A DNA stretch of 64,000 nucleotides from Halichondria panicea (Eukaryota; Porifera; Demospongiae; Suberitida; Halichondriidae). The notes beneath the pieces are model-generated. The model was not told the origin of the DNA. It saw only the letters and a list, made by a program, of their open reading frames with translations, and searched no databases. Shown piece by piece: positions 11,401-25,200 of this stretch. Numbering within the stretch: the first letter of the stretch is position 1; each line of letters opens with the position of its first letter. A program made the translations under genes and the position numbers. The DNA is taken from NCBI RefSeq assembly GCF_963675165.1, contig NC_087383.1, positions 5,558,839 to 5,622,838 on the forward strand, read 5' to 3'.

Positions 11401-14364
11401 TTAACCGACATATAAATAACGAGAATATGCCCCACCCCCTCCATCATGCGTAGGTGCTGGTGAGCTTCATCTGGAGATCTGTCTTAAGGATCTAGAGGAA
11501 GACCACGCTTGTATCCCCCTCAAGAAGAGTGACCCTGTAGTCTCGTACAGAGAGACAGTTAGTGCAGAGTCTTCTCGGGTCTGCCTCTCCAAGTCACCCA
11601 ACAAACACAACAGGTAAGATGCCCGCATGGTCAGTCGTGTGTGTAGTCTCATGCAATGTAGCGTGCACTAGGTTGACAGCTAGGGCTGGTATTGATTGTA
11701 CTTGGGCGTGAAGTAAAATAATGTCGTAAATAAACGCTTTATTACGTTAATTACATATCAGTACTTTAACAGCAATTAGTGGTGTATGTACAGTTCATGA
11801 TGGCTGTTAAGTTACCGAATGGCGTGCTTAGATTAACTTCAACTGTGATTATGTACTTATATCCAACATTGTAGGCTCTTCATGAAGGCCGCGCCCCTTG
11901 AGGATGGTCTAGCAGAGGACATTGAGGATGGGAAAGTGCACCCGCGAGATGAGCCTAAGGTCAGAGGTCGTTTCCTTGCCGATACATACAAGTGGGACAT
12001 CAACGAGGCTAGAAAAATATGGTAAGTTTGTGGAATAATTAGAAAGTGCAAATTGCATAACCATGCATGGAGTCCTATCTGAGCTTATAGCCATCACAAT
12101 TGCCTAACTTATAGCACGTAGAAATGAGTTGAGGATCATGAGTCCCAAAAGCAAATATCATGCCGGTGCAAACATACGACAAAATTGCAACTTGATGGCC
12201 ATGGAGAGTTATCTCTTATTGAATGTTGGACTGTATAATCAAGCAACACTCTGGGCTAAATATATATTATAATAATAATACATTGTTCCTTATTTTATCC
12301 CTGCAGGAGTTTCGGTCCCGATGGTACTGGCCCTAATTTGCTCGTGGATGTGACTAAAGGGGTACAGTATCTCAACGAAATCAAGGACTCCATGGTCGCT
12401 GGGTTCCAATGGGCTGCCAAAGAGGTGAGGTTATCCACCCGTTACTTTACTGAAACTTTTGCATAAAGATGTTCTTCAAATTGACGTAGCATTTTCGTAT
12501 GTATTAATTACTCTCACATTTTTGTAACTTGGTGCACACTATTTGGTTGAGGGTATAAGAGAGTTTCATGTGTTGATTTGCATTAAGGTGGAATGACCTC
12601 TTTTCTTGTATGTATAATTATACTCTACACACACAATTTGTTCGTTGGCTGAGATTGGATGAATTTTAATATTATTATTAATTTTCTTTTTCAGGGAGTT
12701 TTGTGTGAGGAGAACTTAAGAGCCGTACGGTTCAACGTCCATGATGTCACTCTCCACACTGATGCTATCCACAGGGGGGGTGGTCAAATCATTCCAACAA
12801 CACGTCGTGTTCTCTACGCCTGCATGCTGACTGCTACTCCAAGAATGATGGAGCCTATTTATCTCGTTGAGATCCAGGTGTGTGCGTGGTTAAGTTGTCC
12901 TTATAATGGGTCATAAAGTCTCAATTATAATATTGTGAGGTTATACCTTCCTTCATAACGTCGTGAACAGGCACACAGGCCAATTAACAATAGACATGAT
13001 GTTAATTTTCCACGTAATGTACTTGTGTAAGTGGGCTGTTTTTGTGAACCGTAATAAATCATTACAATGTATGCAACAAATTTACTGAGCTAAAATGTTC
13101 ATGACGTTATGGCGGAGTAATGTACTGCTATTATAATTATCTCCCGCTTTCTTGTTTCTGTGTTTTTGGTGCTTCCCCTTGCCAATCCTAGAATTACTCA
13201 TGGACAGTAAAATAATAATTCTACTCATCGTAATATAATCTGGGATTATGACAGAAGCTACACGTATAATTCTATGGAGTTACAGTATAGTGTCAGTTAT
13301 TTCTGTTGTAAAATTTCATCCTATATACACCGAACACTCTAACTAATGTGCACCCTCCTACGCACACCCCCTCTCCGTAGTGCCCAGAGGCGGCTATTGG
13401 AGGTATCTATAAAGTGTTGAATCGTCGCCGTGGTCACATAACCGAAGAAGGACAAGTTGCCGGTACACCCATGTTCTTGGTGAAAGCTAACCTTCCCGTC
13501 AGCGAGTCGTTTGGATTTACTGCTGATCTTAGGTGAGAGAAAACGTTCAATTGATATATTCAGCGTATAGTGGGTAATTTTCATGGTGTAATAAATTCGT
13601 TCAACTTGAAAACAATGATTCTGTGAGTAAAAGTTTCGTGCCACTGCATAATGTTGTAGCTTTTTCATTCATCTATACAATGTCATCAGCACAGTTTCTT
13701 AAAAATGTTCCATCTTGAGTACAACTATCTATATAATATATATATATACTCATTATATATATACTCACCCTATTGTGGTATTTTAGTCTCTAGCACTGTA
13801 GAGTTGAGACAGACGTGTTTGTTGTGATATAATAGTTATAGCCTTGGTGGTTGTTGACGTTGCTCTCTTTGAGTGTGAGCAGTATTACAATGATGGGTAG
13901 ATCCCTTCATTTAAATCCACCCGTCTCACCTCCTTTGCAGGTCCAACACGGGAGGGCAAGCCTTCCCCCAATGTGTGTTTGATCATTGGGAAGTCATGGA
14001 CAACGACCCCTACGTCGAAAAATCGAAGTCATGTAAGTTGGAAAATTGTGCTACGTACATGTATATTTATTCCCCTGGCCTTTTAGAGCGTTCCATAGTT
14101 AGATTATGACTCCTTCTGTAACTACATAACTGCACTTACTAATTTATATGATCGTTTCACAAGTTTGATTGATACTTGCTTGATAATAGTCTAAGGCTGA
14201 CACATTGAGAGAATTTTATAATTAATGTGCTATAATTGTTTTTAATCTCAACAAACCTCTCCTTACATACGCACATTTTAGACACTGTGGTGACAGACAC
14301 AAGAAAACGCAAGGGCCTCAAAGAGGGTATCCCCCCATTGGATAATTACCTCGACAAGATGTAA
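5464..14364 (+). CDS. EEF2: Translation elongation factor 2 (eEF2)
   Basis: GTPase that translocates tRNA-mRNA on the cytosolic ribosome. Nineteen coding exons: 5464-5466, 5694-5714, 6011-6204, 6584-6765, 7330-7538, 7772-7927, 8223-8300, 8702-8815, 9060-9221, 10146-10318, 10654-10792, 11119-11275, 11454-11613, 11875-12021, 12307-12424, 12695-12877, 13381-13532, 13941-14032, 14282-14364. They sum to 2523 nt, 840 aa (human 858). Visible motifs: P-loop AHVDHGKST, the [17 protein letters not shown] switch region with the kinase-target threonines, [12 protein letters not shown], and the domain IV tip [11 protein letters not shown] with the diphthamide histidine. The C-terminus ends LDNYLDKM. Exon 1 contributes only the ATG, and exon 2 is a 21-nt microexon. 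Intron 5 appears to use a GC donor. No break is seen. Confidence 0.98.
9590..10105. repeat. Dispersed repeat in eEF2 intron 9
   Basis: About 500 bp that recurs in inverted orientation in a GCN2 intron (about 40593-40858 plus 41440-41690). Shared landmarks include the segment around CCCGCCTTTCCTCGAGCTA, the tract ending CCATCCAACCCAGTTA, and the stretch with GTAACCCA/TGGGTTAC. The GCN2 copy is split by another element. Confidence 0.75.
10360..10492. repeat. Intronic duplicate, copy 1 (eEF2 intron 10)
   Basis: About 125 bp nearly identical to 10845-10965 in the next intron, including the string GAATACTTTATGTGTATGAA. It is a non-coding segmental duplicate flanking exon 11. Confidence 0.85.
10845..10965. 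repeat. Intronic duplicate, copy 2 (eEF2 intron 11)
   Basis: Near-identical partner of 10360-10492, with a handful of substitutions and a small deletion after CAGCCGATATT. Confidence 0.85.
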
Positions 14365-14646
14365 AATATAAATTAAAACTGTTATGGAAACAATCAGTAG
14401 GGAAATGATAATAATTATTATAATTATTGTATTGTAAAGTGAACAAAAATAATATTAATGCAGATTATACCCTAGAGCTGAATCAAGCCCATAAATTAAC
14501 CATGCTTTTATTCATAATTATAGACACATGCATGCATTGTTACATTATGCATAATTATGACATGCATGAAAATTGAAGGCTACTATAGTATATATAGTTA
14601 GCTGTATAATTATAATTATGTGACTGGCATGCAAATGAAGTACTAA

Positions 14647-14706
14647 CCTCGAATCCAGGCCGATTAAAATACGTACGTGTGTATTTTAATCGGCCTGGTC
14701 TCGAGG
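14647..14706. repeat. 60-bp near-perfect palindrome (short foldback element)
   Basis: Left arm CCTCGAATCCAGGCCGATTA mirrors right arm TAATCGGCCTGGTCTCGAGG around a short centre. Related foldbacks occur at about 39117-39168 and 52669-52709, so this is a dispersed family. Confidence 0.85.
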
Positions 14707-14960
14707 CTAATGAAGTACACACAGTGGCTTCAGTAGGTAATGAGTCATTAGGAAAGGAAAGGGATTGGCAACAGTCGTGACATTATCCGTGATGCGCTAT
14801 TTCGTAGCCTCCATTTATATATAGCTAAAAAAACATGCTTAAGTAGTCGTCGTCGACTAAGTCGATCCAACAGAGACACAACAAAACAAGATACGTATAG
14901 GTAAAACATAAAAAAATTATCATAGGCTTACAGCAGTGCTTCTTAAAAGGGGCACAAACT

Positions 14961-15169
14961 ACCGTATAGCGGTAATTTTCGTTGGGTAAAATATTCGTTA
15001 TTTTCGTGGGCAGGCTGACCTCCACGAAATTTTATCGTAGGCGTGGCTTATCTGAACGTAGGAATTGCCGTGCAGCCACGAGACTAAACGAAATTTTTAC
15101 TCACGAAAACTACCATTTCTCGAGTTGAACGAATTTTTTACCCCACGAAACTTACCCGCTATACGGTAA
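14961..15169. mobile_element. MITE family A copy
   Basis: Terminal inverted repeats ACCGTATAGCGGTAATTTTC and its mirror ending CCCGCTATACGGTAAT bound about 209 bp without an ORF. The interior repeats TTTCGTGG/CCACGAAA strings. Other copies lie at 23151-23356, 25838-26027 and 42122-42284, with a lone end at about 45850-45906. Confidence 0.8.
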
Positions 15170-15419
15170 TATAACACTTTCTCGTCTTTTACGGCCTCCA
15201 TTTTAGCATTTCGGTTATAAATGTAACCCAGTTTGTCAACATAGATACAAATAAGCAAGGATCTGTAGGCAAAACATCATATGGCTACGTATACGGCAGT
15301 GCTTCCTAGTACAATGTAGGGGTTATTTTTGCTTGGCTATCTTCTGGAGTCGGTCTCTTTGTCAGAGGGTGCTCTGCTATTATTAACTTGGCGGACCTAT
15401 AATAATTATGTCACCCTGT

Positions 15420-15860
15420 ACTACAACCTTCTTCGTCCTACACTGAATTGTTCAGCCATCATACCATAATTATCCTAACACTGCATTGTTCAGCTATCAT
15501 ACCTTATCTTACCCTATCAGTGTAGGACGCAGTAGGATGTATGATAGGTACGATAAAGTAGGCTGAACAAGACGAAGAAGGTGGTAGGACGGGGATAGGA
15601 AGGTAAGGTAGAATGGCTGAACAATCAAGTGTAGAATGTAATAGGATAGGATGTGTAATAGGGTACGATAAGGTAGAATGGCTGAACAATCCATATAATT
15701 ATACCACAACCTTCTTCGTCCTAGGGTGGCTAAAAAATCCAGTGAACAATCCAGTAGTGTAGGACGAAGAAGGTTGAGGTAAGATGTACGACAAAGTAGG
15801 AAGGCTGAGCATTCCAGTGTAGGACGAAGGAAGTTGTAGTAGGATGGGGTAGTCTCATGG
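15420..15860. repeat. Foldback/tandem cluster of a GTAGGACGAAGAAGGTTG motif
   Basis: The motif GTAGGACGAAGAAGGTTG and its complement recur several times, interleaved with GGCTGAACAATCCA-like strings in both orientations. The result is a complex inverted and direct repeat patch. Non-coding. Confidence 0.75.
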
Positions 15861-16216
15861 ATCAGCCGGATCTGAAGGAAATTCATTAATAGATTCCCTC
15901 TACTATAACACTCTAGAGCGAAAGCATAACATGGCGAGAGGCATTAGCACAGTGCAGGACACACAATCAATTACAAAGAAACGGAATCTGCATGTATTCT
16001 ATTATGAATAGCTTGATGGTGACAGTATAAATCCATATAGAGCAGCAAAACTGTAATAAATGTGCATAATTATTATTATACAAAATTATTGGCTTGATTT
16101 GCAGGTGACAAAAGCAGCGGTAAGTGAACGTTTTTTACAATCAAGCATATCTTGTTCTTGATGACATTAATATCCAAATTATAATTATCAGCGAATTCTA
16201 GCCAGAATATCAGCCA

Positions 16217-19200
16217 TCAGAGTTCCAAGGCACAGCGCAGTTTTGTCACTCTAATACTTCTATCATCTTCTGAATCAGCATTCTCATCGTTCTGTACGTT
16301 GGCAGTGGCAGGAGGCGTTGACTCTTTTGGAGCAAGGACGCAGCAAGTTTGGTTCTGAGTTGGATTCTGCATGCTGCTCGTGGGGCAGCTCATCCTGAGA
16401 GAAGGTGGTAGCATATCCACGTACTCTCCACTAGCAGCAGGGGTGGCATCAACACCATCTTGTCTTGCTACATCTCTTCTGGCTGCACCATCTCTTCTCA
16501 TTGCACCGCCTTGTCTGTTTCTTTCCACCATACCATCTCTTCTGACCTCTCTATTTCGTCTGCTAGCAACTTCCAACCTGACATTAAAATATCCATCATC
16601 AATGCCTTACTTTAGGGGTTAGTAGATTATGCTAGCATAACTTTGAGCATAATAGGCACTTTTTGCTGGCAAAATAGCACCTTTAAAACAAACAATTATA
16701 GGTAGGTTTGGAAGTTCAATGTATAATAATTATATAGGCCAGTACAAATCATAGCACAGTATAATACATTAATTAATTTTGTAGGCCTGATAGAAGTAGG
16801 TGGTTAGTATCTCTTTGGCATTCTAAATATTATGCCTCGGTGTGCATGCGCAAGCGAGGCATACGGTAGTGCGTTTGTATGTGTGTGTGTGTAGACTGCT
16901 ACAGCTCCTCGAGGATCAATGAAGTGCTAGAAAGAGTTTCTATGGCTTCTAGTCATGTTTTCTTCAAAATAATGCCTATAGATCTACTTGGAATGCCATT
17001 GCAGCCTTTAATTTCAAAAGAGTGCGTAGAATAACTTGTCCACGGAGTGTTGCTACTCTACTATGGGTAGCTGCAAGAGTGAGAAGAGAGCTCCAAGACT
17101 CTGCTGATATAGACCGTGGACTTTTGGCATCAATTGTTTTTAATAAGAATCATGGTCAATCATTACCCACTCTTTGAGTTTCCCTGCAGCAAAAGTATAA
17201 AATTAAGCTACTAGCTTTGACACCTCTACCGAAACATCCAGTCGCAAATCAGAGGAGGTCAGACATGCGTGCACGAATCACTACAAGGCTAGTGTAATGT
17301 TATCACGTGACTGCAATGACATCAATGCACTGAATTTGTAGTGATTCGTGCACGCATGTTAGACCTCCTCTGGTCGCTAATAGCTAGTACATCACATGAT
17401 TATAATTATATAGTATAGATGGAGTCATGTGGTATAGTTTAATGTTACTTGTGCGATTACATGGTGTGAGGGTTTCATCTAGTGGTGGGGGGGGCAGGAG
17501 TGAACCTTCCCCCCCTAATATTAGAATAATGACATCATAACATTAGTACTGTCTGTGATGCACTAGCATGTAATAGGGGGTGTGGGCAACAAATGTGGGA
17601 GTGGCCAACCATTTTGCGGCGTGTTTACGCGCCCAAACCCCCCCCCAACTTTTAATCCTAGATGAAACCCTGGGGGTCTACGTTGCATTTTGGAGTGGGA
17701 ATAATAGGTGACTTGATAAAACAATGAGCATAAAAGAATACATTCTCGAGCATGCATAGTCTACCAACCCCTTAATGTACTGTACGTGTTTAGCAAATGT
17801 CTAACCTCGGCAACTCAGCTCCTGCTACTCCGGGTTGAAAAGCCCCCCCCATCTCAATGGCGAGGTCGCTGATATCTTCATACACATTCTCGTGACTGAC
17901 ATAATCATATTCCGGTGGTGAGAATTCTTGTTGTCCATTTTGATCAACGTTAACAACTTCCTCAAGATTCCTTGAATTAAAATACAGGGGTAATTAAATG
18001 CTACGATAATAGCTATATAGCTAGTTTGTGCCAACCTTTTTGAACAATTCCTCCAAATGAAACGGCCTGACAATACCAGTGTGCAGACCAAGAATATCAT
18101 TAAAATGATACCTAGTAAAGATCCCATAGCAACAGCAATAATCATTGTGACATTCATCAAAGAATTATCTTGGATATACTCCAGTACTCCAACGTTGTAT
18201 TCCAGGCTACCACTTCCCACAGTTACCTTAGATTATATAGATAGCAAATAAGCACAAGCAATACCAGGAGTGCATTCCTGAAAATACATAATTATTGACA
18301 TGATCGAGTTTACCTTTACATCTGCATGATAAACTGCAGTGGAAAGTCCCATAGATGGAGGAGGTTTGCACCGCAGAACCTGGAAAACAGTTTCAGCTAA
18401 GATGCAGTACATAATTGTAATGTTGCTATATATATAATGAGAGGTCAACCAACGTACATTCTGGGAGAGTATGATGTTATCACAAGGAAGACCGTCTACA
18501 GAAACAGCAATCTCCGTCGCTTGAACATTATTGATGTCACGACCCTGAATTAGACATAATACTCAATTACTAGTTGAGTCAAGGGGGTAATGTGTCATTA
18601 CTCTAGCTATACCTGCAGTATACCATAATTATAATGTATTCGAGGCTAAATATTGGTGTCTCAACTTGCTCATGCAGAAGTGCTCAGTAAGTACACGTAT
18701 ATGTGTATAACTAGAACTCTCTGCTCTAATTGAATCTTCTATATAAACAAAAGACAGTAGATGTAGTATTATGTTTGTCTTGAGGACAAAGTCTGAACAT
18801 GACATTATTACACCTATAATAATTATATACACCTGTAAAAAACAGTGTTGAAATTAAGTTATGAGTCTCACCCACAGGCCACAGCTGCATGGATTAAAAC
18901 TTTGAGAACAGCATTGCTGTATTATTAGGTCATGCCCGGACTAGGTTATATTAAAGTGCTCACTGATCTAGCGAAGAATAACTGACATTATAATATATCA
19001 GTCTGCAAGTTATTAGTACTAGTATTAGAAGCACAACTCACAAGGATAGCAATAAATTCTTGTGATCCCCGCACGTACACTTTATCAGCCTCTTGTATCT
19101 CGACAAAGACAGGATCTGATTTTGTAACCAGCGTAAGTTCAGGGTTGGTAGTGTTTGGACGAGGAGCATTGTCCATAATTATAGTGTAGTTCAGGGGTTT

Positions 19201-22200
19201 TGGTGAATATCTCCTCGCGCTCCCATTTGCAAACAGTGCCGTCACTCTCGGAGCCTTGCACTCTAAAGCAGTAGCATTAACACCCTCACAAACCTGCAGG
19301 CATTTCTAAGCTGAACAAAAATAACTTGATAAAATGTTCCACCTCTAAAGTATGCTAAAAATTCTATAGAGATACGCATAAACCCTGTCAATGGATGAAC
19401 ATGTAATATAGCATTACCCCCACATATTCCTGTTGGTCTTTAAATACCAGCAGTGTGGGTTTCACTGTGCTGTTTAGGTTTGATCCAGTAAAGGTTAGAG
19501 TGATGCCTCCTCTGCATAATAAAAAAATATGCTGAGTTATTCGCATTATGAAAAATTTGTAAAAACTGTGCATTCCTTCCTGGTAAACGTGTGCATTATC
19601 ATGTAGAAATTAATCATGCTAATTACATTATGATTATAATAGCAAACAAACATTATTATTGACATTCTGACAGGTTAGGATAGAGTACATGTATGCATAA
19701 CTTACGACTCAATTATGGTAGATGGTGATACTGAGAAAATAACAGGGTCAGGCAAATATAAGTAAAAGCCCTCATAAATATTGGCACCATCAATGGAGAT
19801 ATGAATGAAGCCATCACCAGCTTCATTAGGAGATGTGACACATAGTATTCTCTCTGATGTCTTAGACCTAAAAGTTGTGTAAATATCCTGAAGCATACAA
19901 ATTATTAGGTAGCGTAAGTGTAAATTACCTATTCTACCAAGATTACGCCCACCCTAATTGCATGCTACAATGGTGCTTGCCTTGAAATTACGCCCACTCA
20001 TCAAGTATTTTCTGCATGTTTCTGTCTGCATTTGATGTCTGCCAACTCTTGAATACATCAATATACAATGCATGGATAAAATAGCTATAGAAAATTATGT
20101 ACACCATGTAAGTCAAGATTCTGCATCAGAAGGTTGTTCCTTGACGTACTTGTCATTGTCAGAGTCTTCAACAGAAGATTGTCCTTGCATGTTTGATTGG
20201 ATCTAGCTATATCTAACTATGTTCAGAGCTAATCAGCTACACAAGAAACTGCTCAGCCTTTTCTGGACAACTGCTCACTGTCATTCTTGGTGGGCATATT
20301 CTCGAGGTAAATTAGCCAATGCAGGAACTTTCACTCAAAAGTGGGGCGTAATTTCGGACGTGGCCGTAATCTCGGTAGAGTACGGTACATGTACGTAAGT
20401 GGATGTACTCACCTGATGAAACAATCTTGTCCAGCTAGACTGATCACTGCAGAACCCTCATCCCCAGTGTTCAATGAGGAGCCCTCTATAACCACCAAAG
20501 TGCCTCCACTGATCGGACCATATCGTGGGTAAATTGATGTGATTGTAGGATTCTCGTAATGAAATTCAAAGATTGGTGTGGCCCCAACTAGCCCTGGACC
20601 ACCTCTATTCACAGTAAGACTGATGTGCACAGTTTCTGAGTCAGTTGCTGCTGATGTCATGCACTTGATCACTCGACCTGTGGCAGTGACAATAAAAGTT
20701 GTTTACTATTAATTGACTCACCTGGCTGGTATTCATTTGCAATGAGAGAACATGGGTGTTGTCCAAACATGATTGATTCAATAGAGGTTAAATTAATCCC
20801 TAGATCATCTCCGGTGATAGTAACAACCGTTCCTCCTTGAATCGGCCCGGAGGAAGGTGACACCGATCTGAATGAATTATCGGTTGCACTACCGACAGGC
20901 AACCAGAAATAAACTCTTACTGGATTATTGGATGTGGACAAAACCTTCCTGACAGGTCCTGTATGTAGCCATAACAGTCCCAGGAAAGAGTACAGCCTGA
21001 GCTAGTGCACCAGCCACAAGCAAAGCCCTCAGGCCTTAGTCTCAGTGATATGCAGGTAGAGCAGGATGTACCCAGTTGAAAGCAGTCGTACAAAAGCACT
21101 AAGGCGACAGGATAATAAATATAACAAAAACTCGGTGAGGTAAAACCTACTATCAGATTGGTCGATGGAAGGTTCCTGAGAGTCTAAGTGATCGACAGAA
21201 ATTCATTTGGAACAATTTCATGGAGGGATGGTACAGCTTATACATAAAACAATGCAAAATCGAGCTGTGGAGTGTTATAGTACATGTACAAGTGTATACG
21301 TCATGGTAATTGTGGAGTGTATATAATTAATCACACGCCCTTGAGCTTTGGGACACTACGTATACCACACTGTCACATACCAAAAATAAAGAAAGAATAG
21401 AGGTAAAGCTAAGAAAAAGGAGGGCCTGGTTGGAAAGTCGCGTGACGGTAGAAGGGTGCATGGCAGAAGGGTGAAATTGAGCGTGATCAGGTAGACGTTG
21501 AGATATTGGACTGCCCACACCTCGATCTCTAAACTTTGTGCAGGACTGGTGAACATGCATGACCATAGATTTGGAATTGGCAAGCAGTTTGATGTATACA
21601 AGCTTGCTAGCTATACCTACTAGTACTAGATTGTCTAGATCTAGCTAGAGTCTAATAGATCTAGCTAGAGTCTAATATTCAGATTAATCTATATTCAGTT
21701 TTGTTGTGCCATGCTGAGCTAGATCTGCTAGGCTAATAGCTTAGTCATCATTATCATCTAGGTATAGCTACTAAGCTACTTCCTATCAGAGCTGGGCATG
21801 CTGGTTCTGCACTGAGCTTGGTCTCTCAGTCTGCTCCGGCCTGATCTTATACTTCCGTAGATTTTGTTAGTGTCTTAATTAATGCGTGGGCGAATACTCT
21901 ACGTCACGATTGTGGGCTACATATCACCCACGTTCGTAAAAATGTATGTGGATCACGCGACTTCGCATACCACAGGCTTCACTTTTTCTTTCACGTCTAT
22001 CATGTCCTTCTTTAGTGCCTCCCATCATTTCTAGCTCGAGAGAACAGACAAGAACAAGAAAAAGTAAAGCCTGGGGACGAGGCTACATGTAACCTCATCC
22101 ATGGTCTACAAAATGTAACTGTCAGCCCCTTTTAATTATAGAGCTCAGCCTAGTAAGGGTTAGGGTTAAATGCACATGGTCTAATGATTGGATCGAGCTA

Positions 22201-25200
22201 GCAACATTACATCGTTTGTATCCTCAAGTATACATGTCTTACATGATAATTATAATTCCCTTAAACCTAAAGTCTGTAATAAAAGCGCCACGCTAATCAA
22301 GCGCCAAAACTTGAACGGCCTGATTTCTTGGCTCGATTAATAATTTTGTTTGCCAACCACTCTCCAAGTTATTTATGCCTACGCTACGATTTGAACTGCT
22401 CTAAATAAAGTGCCATCACAATTAAACGTCATCTCTTTGTACGCCCAAACATTTTTATGGCAGCTTTCTAAAAGCCATAAGCATGCACTATTATATGACA
22501 ATACATGTACGAACACCATTACACATTATTATTGTACCTTATAATTATACTGCATGCAGATATTACCTGAGTGAGTGTCTCTACCAAAATCTATCTTTTC
22601 TTTTATGGTTCCATTGCTGTCAACATAAAGGAGTGACAATTGAGCACCGCCAACTCCTGACGTCATTTGCAACAACTGCCTAGTCTGTCGTGGTAATAAT
22701 TAATAATTAATGTTAGCACTGCTTGCTTTTTTCACAAAACGTGCTAAGGATTATTGCTGAAAAAACCCTGACACACCTGTTCTCTTTTAAACTGACAGCT
22801 GACGTTCATAGAAGTAAGAGTGTACTTAGCTTCCACATCGAACTCAATTGATTGTTTACCAAGACATCTGATTCTGCAGACGTATTTATGCCCCAATATC
22901 TACAAAACGGTAATTTTCGTTATAAGTCGTAACAATTATAATTAACTTACAGGAGGGGGAATGTACTGTGTTGACAGGTCAAGCTTCTTACTAACTCCCA
23001 CAGGTTGCAGGTATCTACCACTCGGTGGTTTGAGCAAAATTGGACAGGTATGAGTCTAAACAGAATACAAGATGAAGGATAATTGGACACAGGTACGAGT
23101 CTAAACAAATGGATACAAGATGAAGGATGCTATTATCACATTTTGTTTGTATACGGTATAGCGGGTAACTTTTGGGGGAGGGGGGGGCAAAATATTTGTG
23201 GTTCAGTAATATTTCGTGGAATATTTTCGTGGTTGCTGCTTGCACTGCAGTTAACGGTAGGAAAAGTCGCTTTATTCGTAGTCAAAACATTCGTCGTCAG
23301 ACCTTCAACCATGAAAACTTTGCCCCACGAAAATTACCCTCTATAATTATGGTAATAACGAGTGGTTCAAGCTGCGCTGTGCTAATGTCTCTCGCCGTTG
23401 TTTTGCTTTCGCTTAATATAGGACCTGAACATAACCTCGCTTCGCTCGGAATAATTAAAGGGTGTGTCTGCAAAGAGATCAAGTTCACAAATGGCTAGCT
23501 GCTTTAACAGACTCTGACTCTTGTAGCGAACAAAAAGCTAGCGCTTTATTGCAAGGCTAACTCATGTGTTGAATAGAAAGTTTGTGCAAACAGATGATGC
23601 TACGAAAGATTCTGAAGAGACTGCAACAGCCTTCAATGTGAGTCAAACTAGCCATAACTCGAGAAAGAAGCTTTTAATCCACGAATCAAAATCCAAAAGA
23701 ACATGGCTAGAAGCCTATAGAAACTGTTAGTTTTTTTCGTCGCATTACAACCGTTGAGCAGTTACAGCTGGAACAGACACACACGTACACACACACACGT
23801 ACACACGCACACGCACACACACACGCGCACAGGCACACACGCACACACACACACACACACACGTACACACACAGTCAGCTTTACCGTATAGTATACGTAT
23901 CCCTCGTGCGGATACGCCTCGAGGCATAATTATTACAACTAACTTGGTGATGTGAAGCTGCTCTCCAGTCAGTTGGCACTCTGCAGGTGAAACTGTCGCC
24001 TGTGCACTTGTGGTCATACACACACCAACCACAACCAGGGGCATGTTGACAGGAAATACACCTTCAGTTGAGCAAATAATTATGGTATGTGATATGTATG
24101 GTGCACACATGGTCGCATACGTATACACCGATCGCTATTCAAACCTTTTGTATTGTGAGCAGTCAAACACAGTCAACACAGAATTTGAGTTGAATTCAAT
24201 AGACGGGCTGTCATTATCACTTAAAATCCTTACGGACAGCTCTAAAAAAACAGAAAAGTGTACATTGGTAGCAGGGTATGTAGTACCAAGAGCGTATGAG
24301 AAGAGGGCATGCAACTTACAATGTGTACTGTGTATGCGTCGCATTAGTCAACCACCCACTAGGGAATAAAGGCTAGTCAGAGAATAAAGTGCACGTGCAT
24401 TTACTATTTTTAGACGTAAACCCCGCCCATTTAGATTGTAGTTGCATGCCCTCTTCTCTTTATCGCCCTAGGTAGTACTTGGCAAGTAAGATACATATAT
24501 ACTCCCACAGTACGCATGTATTGCATGCACATTCATGCACTAGCTCACGTGTGAAAGAAGTGTTGAGCAGAGTGAGGTTGAAGTTATCACCTACACAAAA
24601 ACTGTCTTGTACTGTCAAGTTGTGAATGGTTTTAGTTATGATGTCTGTGAACACACACGTAAAAGACTCGTTCTTAGTCAAGCTTGGGAACACACTGGTG
24701 CTTGGTATTGTCACAAATGAAACCTGTAGTTTGGAGTCATTCACACGAACTAGACTTGTTAGAGAATGGTTAGTTATTATACATGTAGTTACAAGCATTC
24801 AACAAGTAGGCAGTAATTAATTCATGTATATGCATTGATACATGTATACACAGAAAATGTATAACCTAATGCTAGAAACTCACATTTGATAGCTTTTCTA
24901 TAGTGGAAAACTTGTTACTGAGAGACACATTAACTATGCACTGTTTTTGATTATTTATCCACCGTCCAATCAACTCTGAGGAGCTACACACAAGAGCACG
25001 AGAGCACTTGTTTTCTAACACACACCATCCACACACTGGGTCTTTTATGGCTGCACAGCTGTCACAACTGGAGTACTGGGAACAGTCACTAAAGACCTTG
25101 TAGCGAAAAACCTTCACGAAAAAATATACCATAATAAATCACTATAGCAACAACTATAATTATAGAGATGAGTGTGGGAAGCAGTAAACACATTTCTGTA

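Larger units (their letters stand above)
14365..16216. other. eEF2-receptor spacer, convergent 3' ends, repeat-rich
   Basis: The two flanking genes converge here. No gene is seen. It holds a near-perfect palindrome, a miniature inverted-repeat element and a foldback/tandem cluster, each listed separately. ORFs of 60-125 codons at 15504-15886 are made by the tandem motif and have no gene character. Confidence 0.6.

Noticed and set aside
15504..15886. ORFs of 61 and 125 codons on the minus strand
   Set aside because: They arise from the foldback satellite; repeated Ser/Leu/Tyr strings, no gene structure.
20881..20941. Frame shift between the second PSI and the first IPT of the receptor
   Set aside because: A 53-bp intron with good donor and acceptor explains it and gives the standard PSI-IPT junction.
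24010..24369. 119-codon plus-strand ORF
   Set aside because: It lies antisense across receptor intron and exon sequence, with no domain and no conserved pattern.
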